Of a stretch of 64,000 bases of DNA, positions 53,877 to 64,000 are shown piece by piece (the stretch's first letter is position 1; the number at the start of each line of letters is the position of its first letter). The stretch comes from Fragilariopsis cylindrus CCMP1102 (taxonomy: Eukaryota; Bacillariophyta; Bacillariophyceae; Bacillariales; Bacillariaceae), in assembly GCA_900095095.1 (NCBI GenBank), contig FMBT01000298.1, positions 372,001 to 436,000 on the forward strand, in the 5' to 3' direction. The notes under the pieces were generated by a model. The model did no database searches, was not told the origin of the DNA, and saw only the letters and a list, made by a program, of their open reading frames with translations. The position numbers were made by a program, and so were the translations under genes.

Positions 53877-54859
53877 TCAACACATCACAAAATTATCGAT
53901 CTTAACGCATAACATACTCCTAGAAATATTGGGCACTTGATATACGAATAATGTCTTTATTCTTTAATGATTTGGCCGGTTTGGGGGGATATTGAGTATT
54001 GGGTAGGTTGAATTGGTAGAAAGTCTCTTCCATTTGTTTTGAATAGAAATAAATGACTGATTTCATAAGTCCAGAAACTATCAAGACATGCGAAAGAAAT
54101 ACATATCATCATTCAGTGCAAACGTGTTGGAGCCACAACAACAATATTCGTTCAAATTCTTGAAACTTTTGTGCATCCGACATTTCAGAAAGCTTGACGA
54201 CCAAACATACATACTTTGATTGCTAGCTAGTTTTCTATACACGATGAAAGTGAGAGAATCATGATATTTCAAATGCTACCAGCTCAAAGTCAAATCGATT
54301 GCTTACAATCTTTTACTACCTTTGTGATTAGATTTCGATATTTAGTTTAAGGTACCTAAAAAGCTTTTTTATTCGTCGTTACCATAACTTACTTCTTATA
54401 ACATACAGTAACAATTTCAATTCACTAGACAACCTGATTTATAGGGACAACTAAATAATTGAATATATTGGCGCAATCAAGAGGCTACTAGTAGGACCCG
54501 CACCACTGATACTGCGTGTTTGACTTATTATTTTTTTAAACTAAAGGATGTGCTAATCATCGTTCCTATTTTTTTCTTTGTTGTCCTTAAATCGTATGGT
54601 ATTGATAACAACTATCAGAGTCAGTTAGTCCAGGAATATCTAATTAGAAATGACTGCTGCATTCTAACTTATTCCTTCTATACACTTATACATACATTGG
54701 ATGTCATTTCTTATTATATTTCGTGCACTATCATCGATATACTGTAGTCGTTTAATAGCTATTATTACTGGAATCAAATAATGTTCTAGATGAATATTTT
54801 CAACAGTATGAAACAATACTATGATAAAAGTTAGTCTAGTATTTTCAGGAAAGCAAAAA
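53877..54859. other. Intergenic spacer
   Basis: AT-rich, about 1 kb, with no gene, RNA or repeat recognised. Confidence 0.6.
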
Positions 54860-55922
54860 TTATGCCAGAACTTCGGCTACTTCAAAATTGATGATCCGTC
54901 CAAAACTTGTGGTATCAAGCGACGCACCACCAACAAGAGCCCCATCAATATCAGGTTTCTCGAGAAGACCATCTACAGACCCAGGACTTACACTCCCCCC
55001 GTATAAGATTCTAGTGGATTCTGCAACCGAGGAACCGTACATTTTGTCAGTGATAGAGCGAATCGATTTATGAACGCTTTGGGCGATTTCTGGTGTAGCG
55101 ACCTTTCCGGTTCCGATGGCCCACACAGGTTCGTATGCAATGGTAACTTGGGACATTTGATCGGCGCCGATTTCAGATAATCCCTTCTTTAGTTGTATTT
55201 CACATACAGCATCTACAAGATCTTTCTCAAATTCATCAAGAGACTCGCCAATACAAAGTACAACATTCATGCCTTCTTCGACCAACATTTTACATTGCTT
55301 ATTGATGTCTTCGTCGGATTCTTTATTAAGTGTTCTCCGTTCGGAATGTCCTGCAAGCGCCCATTCAATTCCCATAGACTTCAACATGCAAGGGGAAACA
55401 CCACCCGTAAAGGCTCCGTTAATCTCTGGAGTTATCATCTGCGTGTCGTACATGGATAATTGATATAGAAGGTAATTGTTATTAGTCAGCATTATCTTTC
55501 GAATTTGATAGTAGTAAATAGCACGATGACAAACATACAATATCCGCAATTTATTATCGTCTCAACACATTACCAGCTGTGATAGGAAGGTAGCATTGAT
55601 AACTTACTTCTGCGCCGACGATGAGCTTATCTCCCACAATTCCCTGAACAGTTTCAAGGTATGGGAATGGGACGAATAGAGCAACATCGGAAGGAGATTC
55701 ACCTGTGATTGAATCAGCAATACCACGCGCCAAGTCTACTGCTTCTGACTTAGACTGTGGATTGAGTTTCCAGTTCCCTGTAATGAAGGGTTTTCTTGCG
55801 AACAGTTCAGTTGTGGTGGTACTAGATTCCAATAAACTACTTCGAACACCAAATTGCTTGTTGACAAATGCGTCCGTCGTGCCGGTAAGCGACAAGAGAA
55901 AGAGGGCAGTAGAGAACTTCAT
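54860..55922 (-). CDS. TPI: Plastid-targeted triosephosphate isomerase
   Basis: Two exons, 55922-55608 and 55438-54860, with a 169-bp GTAAGT...CAG intron in phase 0 (VGAE | MITPEINGAFTG), give 297 residues. Presequence MKFSTALFLLSLTGTTDA-FVNKQFG shows a signal peptide and an A-F cleavage site of the ASAFAP type, then a transit peptide. Catalytic residues are present: GNWKLNP (Asn, Lys), AGHSERR (His), AYEPVWAIGTG (Glu) and the phosphate loop YGGSVSPGS...GALVGGAS. It interconverts dihydroxyacetone phosphate and glyceraldehyde 3-phosphate, here for the stromal Calvin cycle and lower glycolysis. The 15 bp beyond the donor remain open but do not fit TPI. Confidence 0.95.
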
Positions 55923-56522
55923 AGTACAATTATTGCGTAGTTATGAGCCGGGTTGATGCAGTTTGTACTATAATAGTCGAAATGAATTTCTTGGAAGACC
56001 TGGATTTTGGATTCGTGAACTCCCCACATTAAGCAGTTGTTGTTACTTGCTCATCACTCATCGCTGTTACATCACAGCCATCATTAAACAATACAGTCGT
56101 ACTTCAACAAAAACAAATTGTAAATCACAAAATTCTACTAAAATACAGGAATTTCCAGAAAACACGTACTAGTAAATAGTACGATTCGCCACATTTGGCA
56201 CGACTGTACTTAGAGCGACCCACAATGACAATCTCGTTGTCGTAAGTCCGCCATCCGTAATTTACAGATTTCTAACCATTCATTGTCTTTGTTGTACAAT
56301 GGTTAAAAAAAGTAAAAAGCGCGAAGATAAACAACACGATACAGTACAGTGGAAGATAGATCGGTTGGAAAGAAAAACAAGAAAGCAGGAGAGAATTTCT
56401 TCTATTGATAACACTATTATTCCTTCTGTTGATGCCAGTATAACGTTTATACCAGCACTAAATTCATATTCTAAATAGAGAGATCTTGAGTATAGTAAGC
56501 CGATTTACTCTAATTATTCACA
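55923..56522. other. Divergent promoter region, TPI / NUG1
   Basis: Shared upstream region. It contains one short open frame (56299-56478) described separately. Confidence 0.6.
56299..56478 (+). CDS. 59-codon upstream open frame before NUG1
   Basis: ATG at 56299, TAG at 56476. The first codons (ATGGTTAAAAAAAGTAAAAA) nearly copy the start of the NUG1 gene 224 bp downstream (ATGGTTAAAAAAAAGTCAAA), including the preceding 'acaATGG' context. The peptide is Lys/Glu-rich (MVKKSKKREDK, RLERKTRKQERIS) and then ordinary. It could be a regulatory uORF in the NUG1 leader, a small protein, or a relic of a duplicated start. Confidence 0.35.
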   Translation: MVKKSKKREDKQHDTVQWKIDRLERKTRKQERISSIDNTIIPSVDASITFIPALNSYSK

Positions 56523-58115
56523 ATGGTTAAAAAAAAGTCAAAGTCCAATCGGACTACACTAAAGGATAAGTACAAGATTCAAAAACGAGTAGTTGAGACT
56601 CATCGTAAGCGGAAAAAGATGGTTAAGCGAGATGCTAAGAATGGTATTACTCGTCCCAATCAACAAAAGCGTGACCCTGGTATTCCCAATTCGTGGCCCT
56701 TCAAACAGGATTTACTTAAGGATATCCAACGAGCTCGGGAACGACAACAAGTTCAGCAACAGAATACGAAAGAAAAACGCAAGGGAGAATTACGCCTTTT
56801 GCGTGAACATCAACAAGGGGGTGGAGAGTGCAGGACGGTAGCAGATTTGATGGCAAAAGCAAACGCAGATCGTCAAGCTTATGCGGTAAAGACAGGTGGG
56901 AACGCTGTTATCGCTAACACCTCGGAATCAGAAAAGAGTGACGGAACAGTGGCTGCAGGACAGCAGTCCCGTCGTGCATACTTGCGTGAGCTGAAAAAAG
57001 TCGTAGAAACAGCTGATGTATTGTTACAAGTCCTAGATGCTCGTGATCCTATTGGGTCCAGAATTCACAAAACTTTGGAGGATGTTATTTTGTCAAAAGC
57101 AGATAAACGAATGGTTTTAGTTTTAAACAAGATTGATTTGGTCCCAAGAGAGGTAGTTAGCCAATGGTTAACAGTTTTGAGACGATCCCATCCAACCATT
57201 GCCATCAAAGCTTGCAAGGATTTATCAGCCGGTAAGGATGAAAATGCAACAACATCATCTGTTCCGGTAGGTATGGATGGTTTGTTACAATTATTGAAGA
57301 ATTATGCAAGAACGGGTGGTACCGGGGGAAAATCGAAGACGACCATTGTATGTGGTATTATTGGTTATCCCAACGTCGGAAAATCGTCAATAATTAATGC
57401 ATTAAAAAGATCAAGAGCAGTTGGCGTCAGTCCTCGTCCTGGATTTACTACATCGATGCAAGAAGTTGTCCTGGACCGGACGATCCATCTTCTGGACAGC
57501 CCTGGTGTTGTATTTAGTGACGACACTACCTTACTAGGAAACTGTGTCGACGCCGACTCGATCACTGATCCTATCCCACCCGTTGATGCGATTTTAAAAC
57601 GTTGCAATCCTGAAAGTCTTATGATGACATATAACATCCCAGCCTTCCCTCAGGGCGATACCATGATGTTTTTAGCAATGGTTGCGAAATCTTATGGGCG
57701 TGTATTGAAGGGTGGCATTCCTGACAAAATTGGTGCTGCTCGATCAGTCTTGAAAGATTGGAATCATGGAAAGATTTCTTACTTCACCGTTCCACCAGCA
57801 GATATCGAACCGGGTGTTGCAAAGGGAGGCGCTGTTATCGTATCATCTTTTGGTGCCGAATTTGATCTTTCGAAATATGATGATCAAGTATTGAGTACCT
57901 TGAAGGAAAGTGATGAAATGGATTTTGTTCAGCTAGTCAATGACAATACAGAAGACGCTGCAACCGCAATTAAGCGTTCGAAAGATGTCGCAACCTATCT
58001 GAATGATGATGATGATGATGAAAGCATGGCAGAAGAAGACAGCGATGACGACGAGGATAAGAAAGTCAGAGCTCAAGTTTCACAAGCGGACGATTATGAC
58101 TTCACTGCAATGTAA
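56523..58115 (+). CDS. GNL3: Nucleolar GTPase, NUG1/nucleostemin (GNL3) family
   Basis: One exon, 530 residues. Lys/Arg-rich Grn1-type N-terminus (VVETHRKRKKMVKRDAKNG) and the family hallmark PGIPNSWPFKQDLL. The GTPase domain is circularly permuted: G4 NKIDLVP (about residue 201) comes before G1 GYPNVGKSS (about 280) and G3 DSPG (about 324). An upstream DARDPIGSR motif is also present. The C-terminus is acidic with an Asp run. These proteins act in nucleolar pre-60S maturation and export. NUG1 and nucleostemin/GNL3L cannot be separated from sequence alone. Confidence 0.9.
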   Translation: MVKKKSKSNRTTLKDKYKIQKRVVETHRKRKKMVKRDAKNGITRPNQQKRDPGIPNSWPFKQDLLKDIQRARERQQVQQQNTKEKRKGELRLLREHQQGGGECRTVADLMAKANADRQAYAVKTGGNAVIANTSESEKSDGTVAAGQQSRRAYLRELKKVVETADVLLQVLDARDPIGSRIHKTLEDVILSKADKRMVLVLNKIDLVPREVVSQWLTVLRRSHPTIAIKACKDLSAGKDENATTSSVPVGMDGLLQLLKNYARTGGTGGKSKTTIVCGIIGYPNVGKSSIINALKRSRAVGVSPRPGFTTSMQEVVLDRTIHLLDSPGVVFSDDTTLLGNCVDADSITDPIPPVDAILKRCNPESLMMTYNIPAFPQGDTMMFLAMVAKSYGRVLKGGIPDKIGAARSVLKDWNHGKISYFTVPPADIEPGVAKGGAVIVSSFGAEFDLSKYDDQVLSTLKESDEMDFVQLVNDNTEDAATAIKRSKDVATYLNDDDDDESMAEEDSDDDEDKKVRAQVSQADDYDFTAM

Positions 58116-58190
58116 TATAGATTGCAACTTTTAGAGTAATATTTAATTAATATGAGTGTAATATTTAATTATCAATACAGTATAACATTA

Positions 58191-59600
58191 TCACAGTCCC
58201 TTCCAGACGTAGTCGTCTTTGTACGCCGCTCCAGATTGAAAATCACAATATACTTCCATAGCTTTGAGGTACATATCGTATTCTAGCTTGTAGGCCGGGC
58301 TTTCTTTATTATGTTTCGAATCGTAGCCATATACAATACACTTCCCGTTGTTGAACGCTTTTATGACTTCCTTTTCTTCGTCTGCTCGTTTCTTTTTATT
58401 ATGCTGTAGTTTGGGATCAATTAATTTTTCAATCTCCTCTTGTGTAATACGTTGGGGTGGAGCTGGAACACCACATGTCTTGGTCAATTCGTCAGAAATA
58501 CGTTGAACTTCGTGAAGTGGGTCCTCCAAAATTGCGTCGTTGCTTGATCTGACCGTACACAATCCTTGCGAGTTTTGAATCGCTCTCATGTTGTAAATAA
58601 TCCACATCCGAAATCCTGCTTCCAAAGGAATAGTATCATCTCGTTTGTTGATCGATAGGGCCACCTCTAATGGATGTCGATATGTGAATACAATAGCGGG
58701 TTCACTGTTAATGAGTTTCAGCCACGTTTTGAGGGTAATACACATCCTTGGATCTTTTTGCATCCATGGTGAATTGGTTGGATTGTTTAAAAATTTCAAA
58801 GCACGTTCACCCTCTTTGAATGGAACTTTTCCTGACTCTTTATCTTTCAGTGCAAGTTCCCAGTCGTAACTCCCGTACTTGCCAGCCCACCAAATTGATT
58901 GACCTTTCATAAATTCATCATTTTGTAATACAACATCGACGCGTTCATAGAACCCCTTTTCATTGTCTGGGGCACTCCCAATTAATGGACCACCAACTTT
59001 ATATCCTGCTGACTCATGTAGCAATCCAGACAACATCGAAGTTCCACTTCTGTGCATCCCTAACACAATGAATCCGTTATGATGATTGCCGGCCACGACG
59101 GGAAGGTTTTGATTAGCAACGGCTGCTGCATCTAGACGTTGTATTGCCTCTGCTTGTTGGGCCTTTTCTTTAGCTTCCTTTTCTTTCTCTATGACTTCGA
59201 ATTCAGCCACAGCTAGATCTAATAAATTTTCATCGGTTACACCCCGTCCCTGTCGAAATTGTACAAGTTTTTTTCGTAAATTGGATGTCACTTCTTTTAT
59301 CTTTTTTTGACCGGGGACGTGGGCAATTTCCTTTAATGAAGGTGGGACATGCATGTGATGGATATAATCTCGTGGTGTTTCGTCTGGCATGGATGTTGGT
59401 GTAGATGCCTGTAATAGAGGCCATAGAATGACCAAAATAAGTACATAACATACGGTAAATAAAGCCAAACACAGCGTAGATTGGAAACCAAATACGAGGT
59501 AGTTCGCAAACCGTTGTTGTTCGTACTTATTCGATTTATTGCGTCGCCTCCTGCGCGTCTTGTCCGTTCTGCTATTGTCAGTATTATTAGGGCCGTCCAT
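58191..59600 (-). CDS. Type II membrane sulfotransferase
   Basis: One exon, 469 residues. A basic cytosolic N-terminus (TRRRRRNKSNKYEQQR) precedes one signal-anchor helix at about residues 36-62, then a coiled-coil stem (about 105-160, EKEKEAKEKAQQAE). The catalytic domain has the 5'-phosphosulfate loop VLGMHRSGTSMLSGLL and the 3'-phosphate motif IVFTYRHPLEVALSINKRD, as in Golgi PAPS-dependent sulfotransferases. Golgi localisation with a lumenal catalytic domain is the usual topology. The acceptor (polysaccharide, glycoprotein or lipid) is unknown. Convergent with NUG1, 75 bp between stops. Confidence 0.85.
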   Translation of the reverse strand: MDGPNNTDNSRTDKTRRRRRNKSNKYEQQRFANYLVFGFQSTLCLALFTVCYVLILVILWPLLQASTPTSMPDETPRDYIHHMHVPPSLKEIAHVPGQKKIKEVTSNLRKKLVQFRQGRGVTDENLLDLAVAEFEVIEKEKEAKEKAQQAEAIQRLDAAAVANQNLPVVAGNHHNGFIVLGMHRSGTSMLSGLLHESAGYKVGGPLIGSAPDNEKGFYERVDVVLQNDEFMKGQSIWWAGKYGSYDWELALKDKESGKVPFKEGERALKFLNNPTNSPWMQKDPRMCITLKTWLKLINSEPAIVFTYRHPLEVALSINKRDDTIPLEAGFRMWIIYNMRAIQNSQGLCTVRSSNDAILEDPLHEVQRISDELTKTCGVPAPPQRITQEEIEKLIDPKLQHNKKKRADEEKEVIKAFNNGKCIVYGYDSKHNKESPAYKLEYDMYLKAMEVYCDFQSGAAYKDDYVWKGL

Positions 59601-61208
59601 TGCTATATCATATATGATAATTTTGGCTCTTGTTCCAATGGTATTCTTATCTTGTGTGTGTTGATGGGGGGGGGGGGGTATGAAGAAATATAATTGTTAT
59701 CGTCGTCGAACAATTTAAATTATGAATTACCGTACAACTAACTTAACGTTAGTATTTTAAAATGACCGTTGTATGAATTTAAAGTCCTCAACCCTAATAG
59801 CAATAGTGTTACAAAACAAAAATGATACTATCACCATCACAAGGAGGATGGAATCTATGAAGATAAGCAAGGTAATACCCAACCACCTGGAAGAATTTGT
59901 ACAGTCAATGACTTGTTCGCACAATATGGTGGTTGCTGTGCTAGTATTACAAGAGTTCATAACTGAAATATTGGAATATCTCTACTATTTGTGATGAAAA
60001 TGTAATGTGTAGTAGTAATATACTTTTATAGTACTACACATCCATCCGTTCATACACATACATCCATTCATCAACAATTCAGTAGCAGAGATCTCATGTG
60101 CACTTTAAATTCATTCATGGTAGTAATGATCTTTATATGCTTCCTTCAGTCTTTCACAGCTTGATTTCACTTTATATAAAAACAGAGGAAAATGGAGCAT
60201 TCATTGTTATTCTCGTCATCGTATTGTTGTCCCAGCAGTTGAAAATCCAACCAAATAGTTGTTAGGCAGATAATAATATGATATGAAGGGGGGGGGGGGG
60301 GGGGGGTTACTGTTTGTACATTGCAGGATAGAGGTGGAGGAATAATAAGATAGACCATGATGAAAGATAAGAAGAAAACAAAGAAGAAGAGAAAAAGAAG
60401 CCTTCAACGCATTACCAGTTGATCATTCCTATCATAAAAGAAATGTGAACAGACAGATGCATCCACAGAAACACACCGGTAAGGGGAGAAAGATAGTAGC
60501 AAAGTATGATCCCCTATCAAAGAAAGTAACTCAATTGTACTCAATGCGAGAATTGGTACTACCAGAAGATGAACTGAAAGTATTCAACGAACCACTAGAA
60601 GTAAGATGGAGGACAGAACCAACACAATTAAAGAAATGGCTATTGCGATGGAAACTGGTAATATATCACAGTATGGAAATATTAGAATAATTAGCAGCAA
60701 AGACAAAAGGCTAGAAAGAATGTCAAATAATCCACTGACTAACATTTACAATCGACTAGAGAAGAAACGGTCATCAAGTAGAGTAACAACAGTAACAAAA
60801 GGAAGATACAAAAAGCTTGACCTAATGACACATATGTACAATAATTTGTGGAAAAAGAGGTCAACCAGTTGAGAAAAGGCAATACTAGAGGTGTAAACAA
60901 TGATGAATACAGATTAACAGGGGGGTGGACTGTTGACTGTACATTGACTCTTCAGTCTTTTTAAGATGGAGAGGAGAAAAGTGCCAGCCTTTAAATAACA
61001 AGTTATATATATCATAGTAAAAGATATAAAAAATAAATAGTAGTACAATGTGAGGGATGGTACTGTACTGTATGTTAATTGCAGGATAGAGGTGGAGGTA
61101 TAATAAGATACAAACAACAGTAGATAATGGATGAACATACATACCCCTTCCAGAGTAAAAATAAAAGGCATAACAAAATAAATACAAAAAAGACAAAAAT
61201 AAAAAGAT
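59601..61208. other. Intergenic stretch with G runs and short direct repeat
   Basis: G runs of 13 (59666-59678) and 19 (60288-60306). A direct repeat of about 31 bp ('gcaggatagaggtggagg' and flanks) occurs at about 60321-60353 and 61079-61111. A coding-like piece at 60350-60872 is listed separately. Confidence 0.6.
60350..60872 (+). CDS. Unidentified Lys-rich coding-like piece
   Basis: From about 60395 an open frame reads EAFNALPVDHSYHKRNVNRQ, GKGRKIVAKYDPLSKKVTQL and REMLVLPEDE-like sequence up to about 60600, then continues one frame back (MEDRTNTIKEMAIAMETGN, NIYNRLEKKRSS) to a stop at 60872. Composition is protein-like, but no family is recognised. It may be a decayed gene, an unspliced one, or the remnant of a repeat. 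Strand and limits are tentative. Confidence 0.25.
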
Positions 61209-61326
61209 GGGAACAACACCTGGGATTCCAACGTGGTCCCCCACCGTAGTACTAACCAGGCCCGAACATGCTTAACTTCGCTGAGCAGACGTGAAGCGGT
61301 GCTGTCATGTTGGTATGGTCGTTCTC
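61209..61326 (-). rRNA. 5S rRNA: 5S ribosomal RNA
   Basis: Read on the minus strand: GAACGACCATACCAACATGA..., GTTAAGCATGTTCGGGCCTG, GTTAGTACTACGG-TGGGGGACC and a 3' end GGTGTTGTTC that pairs with the 5' GAACGAC (helix I). This matches eukaryotic 5S rRNA along its whole length, including the internal box A and box C regions. A T run just beyond the 3' end (TCTTTTTATTTTT) is the Pol III terminator. Ends are uncertain by 1-2 nt. Single copy in this window. Confidence 0.94.
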
Positions 61327-61539
61327 TCTAGATGTGTTGAATTTTGGATTTATAAATTATCAACATACACATAATCATAGTTTGTCAAACCACATTTTAA
61401 AACCGAAAATGAACGAATGAACGTTATGTTAATTTCACATGACAATGATGAACAATGAATGAACAATAAAACAAAATAGCTAGATTAAAAGGAAGGATTC
61501 GTTTTCTCTACCAAGAAAGCGTAATAATCTGCTATAGGA

Positions 61540-61653
61540 ATGAATAGTAATAATATGTCGCCTGCAAAATTTTCTCTCCCTTTGACTAGGCGAGGATGGA
61601 CTAAGCCTGAACGAATTACAGAAGATGTCGAACCTACGAAACTTCTGTCGGAT

Positions 61654-61689
<36 letters not shown>

Positions 61690-63321
61690 TCGGAAATTTC
61701 GCTTATAGAAAATGAAGATTTATGCGGTAGTAGTTGCTTGGTATGTCAGAAAAATAAGGCTCGATATTCATGTCCACGATGTCAAACGCCATACTGTTCA
61801 ACGGAATGCTATCGGAATCATACAACAGCATCGACCGAAAGCGAAAACGAAAATAATAATGATAATCCTTCCTTTTCTTGTACGGAGGTTTTTTTTAAGA
61901 AAAAAGTCACCTCGTTGATGGAACTAGAATCGAAGGAGCAGGAAAATAAGACACATCAAGTATTAAATCGATATCATCATAATCAACGTCAGCATCAAGA
62001 ATTAGCTTGGCAAACGAATACAAACGATGATGAATATGATGATGACGATGATGACAATGAACACGATATGTATCAATTATTGTCTAAGCTCGAGGAACTC
62101 GAAGCATACGGCGATGGCGATGGCAATCAACTTTCATCGATAGAACTTGCTAAACTTCTTCCACCATCAATCAAGGCAATGTTTCAAAGAGATATGGAAA
62201 ATGGACAAATTCAAGATCTAGTTTTAGATCGGTGGTATCCCTGGTGGAGACGTGAAATAGTGAAAATGGAAGAGAAAGACGACAGCAATAACAACAACAT
62301 CGAAGAAGAGGAGGAGGACGACGACGATGCTAATGAAGGAACTATCGAGAATGTAAATACAATATGTAAAGCAAAAAAATGGCATTCGAAGACCTTGGAC
62401 GAAAGACTTCTCAGAGTCCCCGACTATTGTGGATTAGGGAGGAACAAAGATGGTAGGATTTCGAACAACAGTATTGATAATGTCTTGTTGTACAACCTAT
62501 TAGATATTTTATCCGCTACCTGTTGGACACTCCGTCTATATCATGGAGTAAAAAATGCGTCACGTCAAGCTCCAGTTGAAGCTGCTATAACACTGATCGA
62601 GACATCTTCGGTCCTAAGTAAGGATGCACGTTTTACTACGCTACCACAAGTTTTAAGTCATTGTTGCACAACAACAGGATCTTTGATGGTGCGTAACAAT
62701 GGACAAACAGTACTAAATAATAACAATAACAACAAATCCATCAATGGTACTACTGCGCACTGGACCGTCTTCATGGAAGATATAGCATATCTTGTAACAT
62801 CACATCGATTGGTTGGAAGAGCGATCTTCGAGGCATCCGATATATTAAAGGCGGCCATCAAAGAGCTTAAAGACGACGATGACAATAATAATAATACTGA
62901 TAGTAATAATAATATCAACAACAACAAAAGCAATGAAATAAAGGGGAAAACAAATGATTATAGTAATGGTAAAAAATTAAAGCAGATCCGTCGTTTACGC
63001 AAAAAGTTGCAATTCTTTTTATCTTGGACGCAGTATCCAGCTACAGTGGAACTCTTCTTGGGAGGTAATACGAATGAGGAAATCTTAGCTTGGACTGTCG
63101 AAAGAAAAACAATGATTTCGGAATGTCAGCAGGACGACGACCATGATGGTGATGGTAATAATGATACTAATAGTAAAAATTTAATAAGTATGGAGTCTTT
63201 CAATCTGCCATCATCTGTGAATACAACACATCATCAGAGTAAGATATACGATGATGGTAATAATGTAATATTAGAGACAAAACGGCCACTAATGGTTGAG
63301 GTACAAAGTCGACGGAAATAA
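61540..63321 (+). CDS. ZNHIT2: HIT-type zinc-finger protein ZNHIT2
   Basis: One exon, 593 residues. After a Thr run comes a zf-HIT domain at about residues 67-110 (CLVCQKNKARYSCPRCQTPYCSTECYRNH, then CTEVFF). The body carries the ZNHIT2 signature LLPPSIKAMFQRDMENGQI...LDRWYPWW and a helical C-terminal half (LLDILSATCWTLRLYHG, ILSWTQYP-like). Several Asp- and Asn-rich inserts enlarge it well beyond the roughly 400 residues of the human protein. ZNHIT2 works with R2TP (RUVBL1/2) in assembling the U5 snRNP. Confidence 0.82.
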
Positions 63322-63714
63322 AATTAATCAGAAGATAATATATAACATAATTAAAAGAAGAACACGGGACGAAGATGATTGTATTGTTTGATATAAAAAT
63401 TTAAGATTAGTGGGCATACATCTTTTCTTTTTAGATTAACAATTGAATACGATATTCGTCGTTTCGATTTTGCCAACATTTTTCTACTATATACATGTTT
63501 TAGTTTCTGTTTTAGATGAGCATCTTCACAAGAAGTAAGACTGCACTTAAAATGTTAGATTTGTCGAGAGTTTATCCTGTCTTCGTTTTTGTATTATTAT
63601 ATTCGTATACATTGTGTGTGTGTGTATATAGTTTTTTCTTGAAAGATATGGTATGGTGCCCAGTATAGTCAATGCAGCTGATTTATTAATAGTAGTAATA
63701 TCCCTTTATCTTTC
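63322..63714. other. Intergenic, convergent 3' ends
   Basis: AT-rich spacer between two convergent genes. A short TG run at about 63617-63628 is the only structure seen. Confidence 0.65.
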
Positions 63715-64000
63715 TTATGGAAAATCTGGAAATATTTTGAAATGAAGAAATTTGATCCCCACATAGGCCGTCACCCAAAGAATCAAAGATTTTCCCACAA
63801 ACAAATCTATAGCATCTAAAGCTTCCCGAACTAATCCAATCGCTTGTCCAGCAGCCTTTACACCGCCACTAATAACGACCACTGGTAACTGTTTGACATC
63901 CGTACTATCCATATCAACAGTGTAGTCGTATTTATTGTTCTTGTTATCTACTCCTTCTATATCTTTCGGTCCGATTACTCTTGTTTTGAATGGACCCAAA
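63715..64000 (-). CDS. C-terminal part of an unknown membrane-associated protein
   Basis: The frame is open from the right edge to a stop at 63715, so the gene continues outside the window. The visible 94 residues have a charged part (GPFKTRVIGPKDIEG), an acidic stretch, then PVVVISGGVKAAGQAIGLVREALDAIDLFVG and a hydrophobic end LILWVTAYVGIKFLHFKIF. No family recognised. Confidence 0.5.
   Translation of the reverse strand, partial: LGPFKTRVIGPKDIEGVDNKNNKYDYTVDMDSTDVKQLPVVVISGGVKAAGQAIGLVREALDAIDLFVGKSLILWVTAYVGIKFLHFKIFPDFP

Overview
The window looks like nuclear DNA of a diatom or close ochrophyte relative. Genes are intron-poor, with short GT-AG introns (about 67-170 bp). Three proteins (ABC1-family kinase, ClpS, triosephosphate isomerase) start with a signal peptide followed by a phenylalanine at the predicted cleavage site, which is the ASAFAP-type bipartite presequence of red-lineage secondary plastids. 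A Ty1/copia element, two members of what I take to be a diatom-restricted protein family, a helicase-associated-domain protein and many Asn/Ser/Thr/Asp runs from trinucleotide repeats fit the same picture. No species can be named from the sequence alone.

Layout. 1-8.8 kb: the end of a SANT+PHD chromatin protein, a Cys-rich MYND-finger gene cut by many frame slips, a small membrane protein, a putative histone-fold protein and an OMA1-type mitochondrial protease. 9.4-18.9 kb: a FAN-like BEACH/WD40 protein, a small Stowaway-like MITE, a codanin-1 homologue with an internal 84-85-residue tandem duplication, and a paralogue of the small membrane protein at 4 kb. 18.9-28.4 kb: a gene-poor stretch with palindromes and short tandem repeats, then a whole-looking Ty1/copia retrotransposon (21679-28388) with 263-bp LTRs that look identical and a 5-bp TATAG target duplication. 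28.6-35.7 kb: an MFS transporter, ELP6 and eIF4E in divergent orientation, a plastid ABC1-family kinase and plastid ClpS. 35.7-43.9 kb: a 5-copy minisatellite, two related diatom-type proteins, a helicase-associated-domain protein and a SNARE-like protein. 44.4-64 kb: a divergent glucose-6-phosphate-isomerase-like protein lacking the catalytic signatures, WDR12/YTM1, an initiator tRNA-Met gene, a PPR protein, PRPF31, plastid TPI, a NUG1/nucleostemin GTPase, a membrane sulfotransferase, a solitary 5S rRNA gene, ZNHIT2 and the end of an unknown membrane protein.

Functional picture. Most genes are housekeeping: ribosome assembly (WDR12, NUG1/GNL3), splicing (PRPF31, ZNHIT2), translation (eIF4E, ELP6, tRNA-iMet, 5S rRNA), histone supply (codanin) and organelle proteostasis (OMA1, ClpS). 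They are not operonic. Neighbours often sit tail-to-tail with 60-215 bp between stops, or head-to-head over short shared promoters.

A recurring oddity is single-base frame changes in several host genes, almost all consistent with one missing base. They are extremely dense in the first 2.5 kb and sparse elsewhere. Deletion-type sequence error, pseudogene decay or real frameshifting cannot be told apart without reads or RNA. The boundaries of those genes should be used with care.
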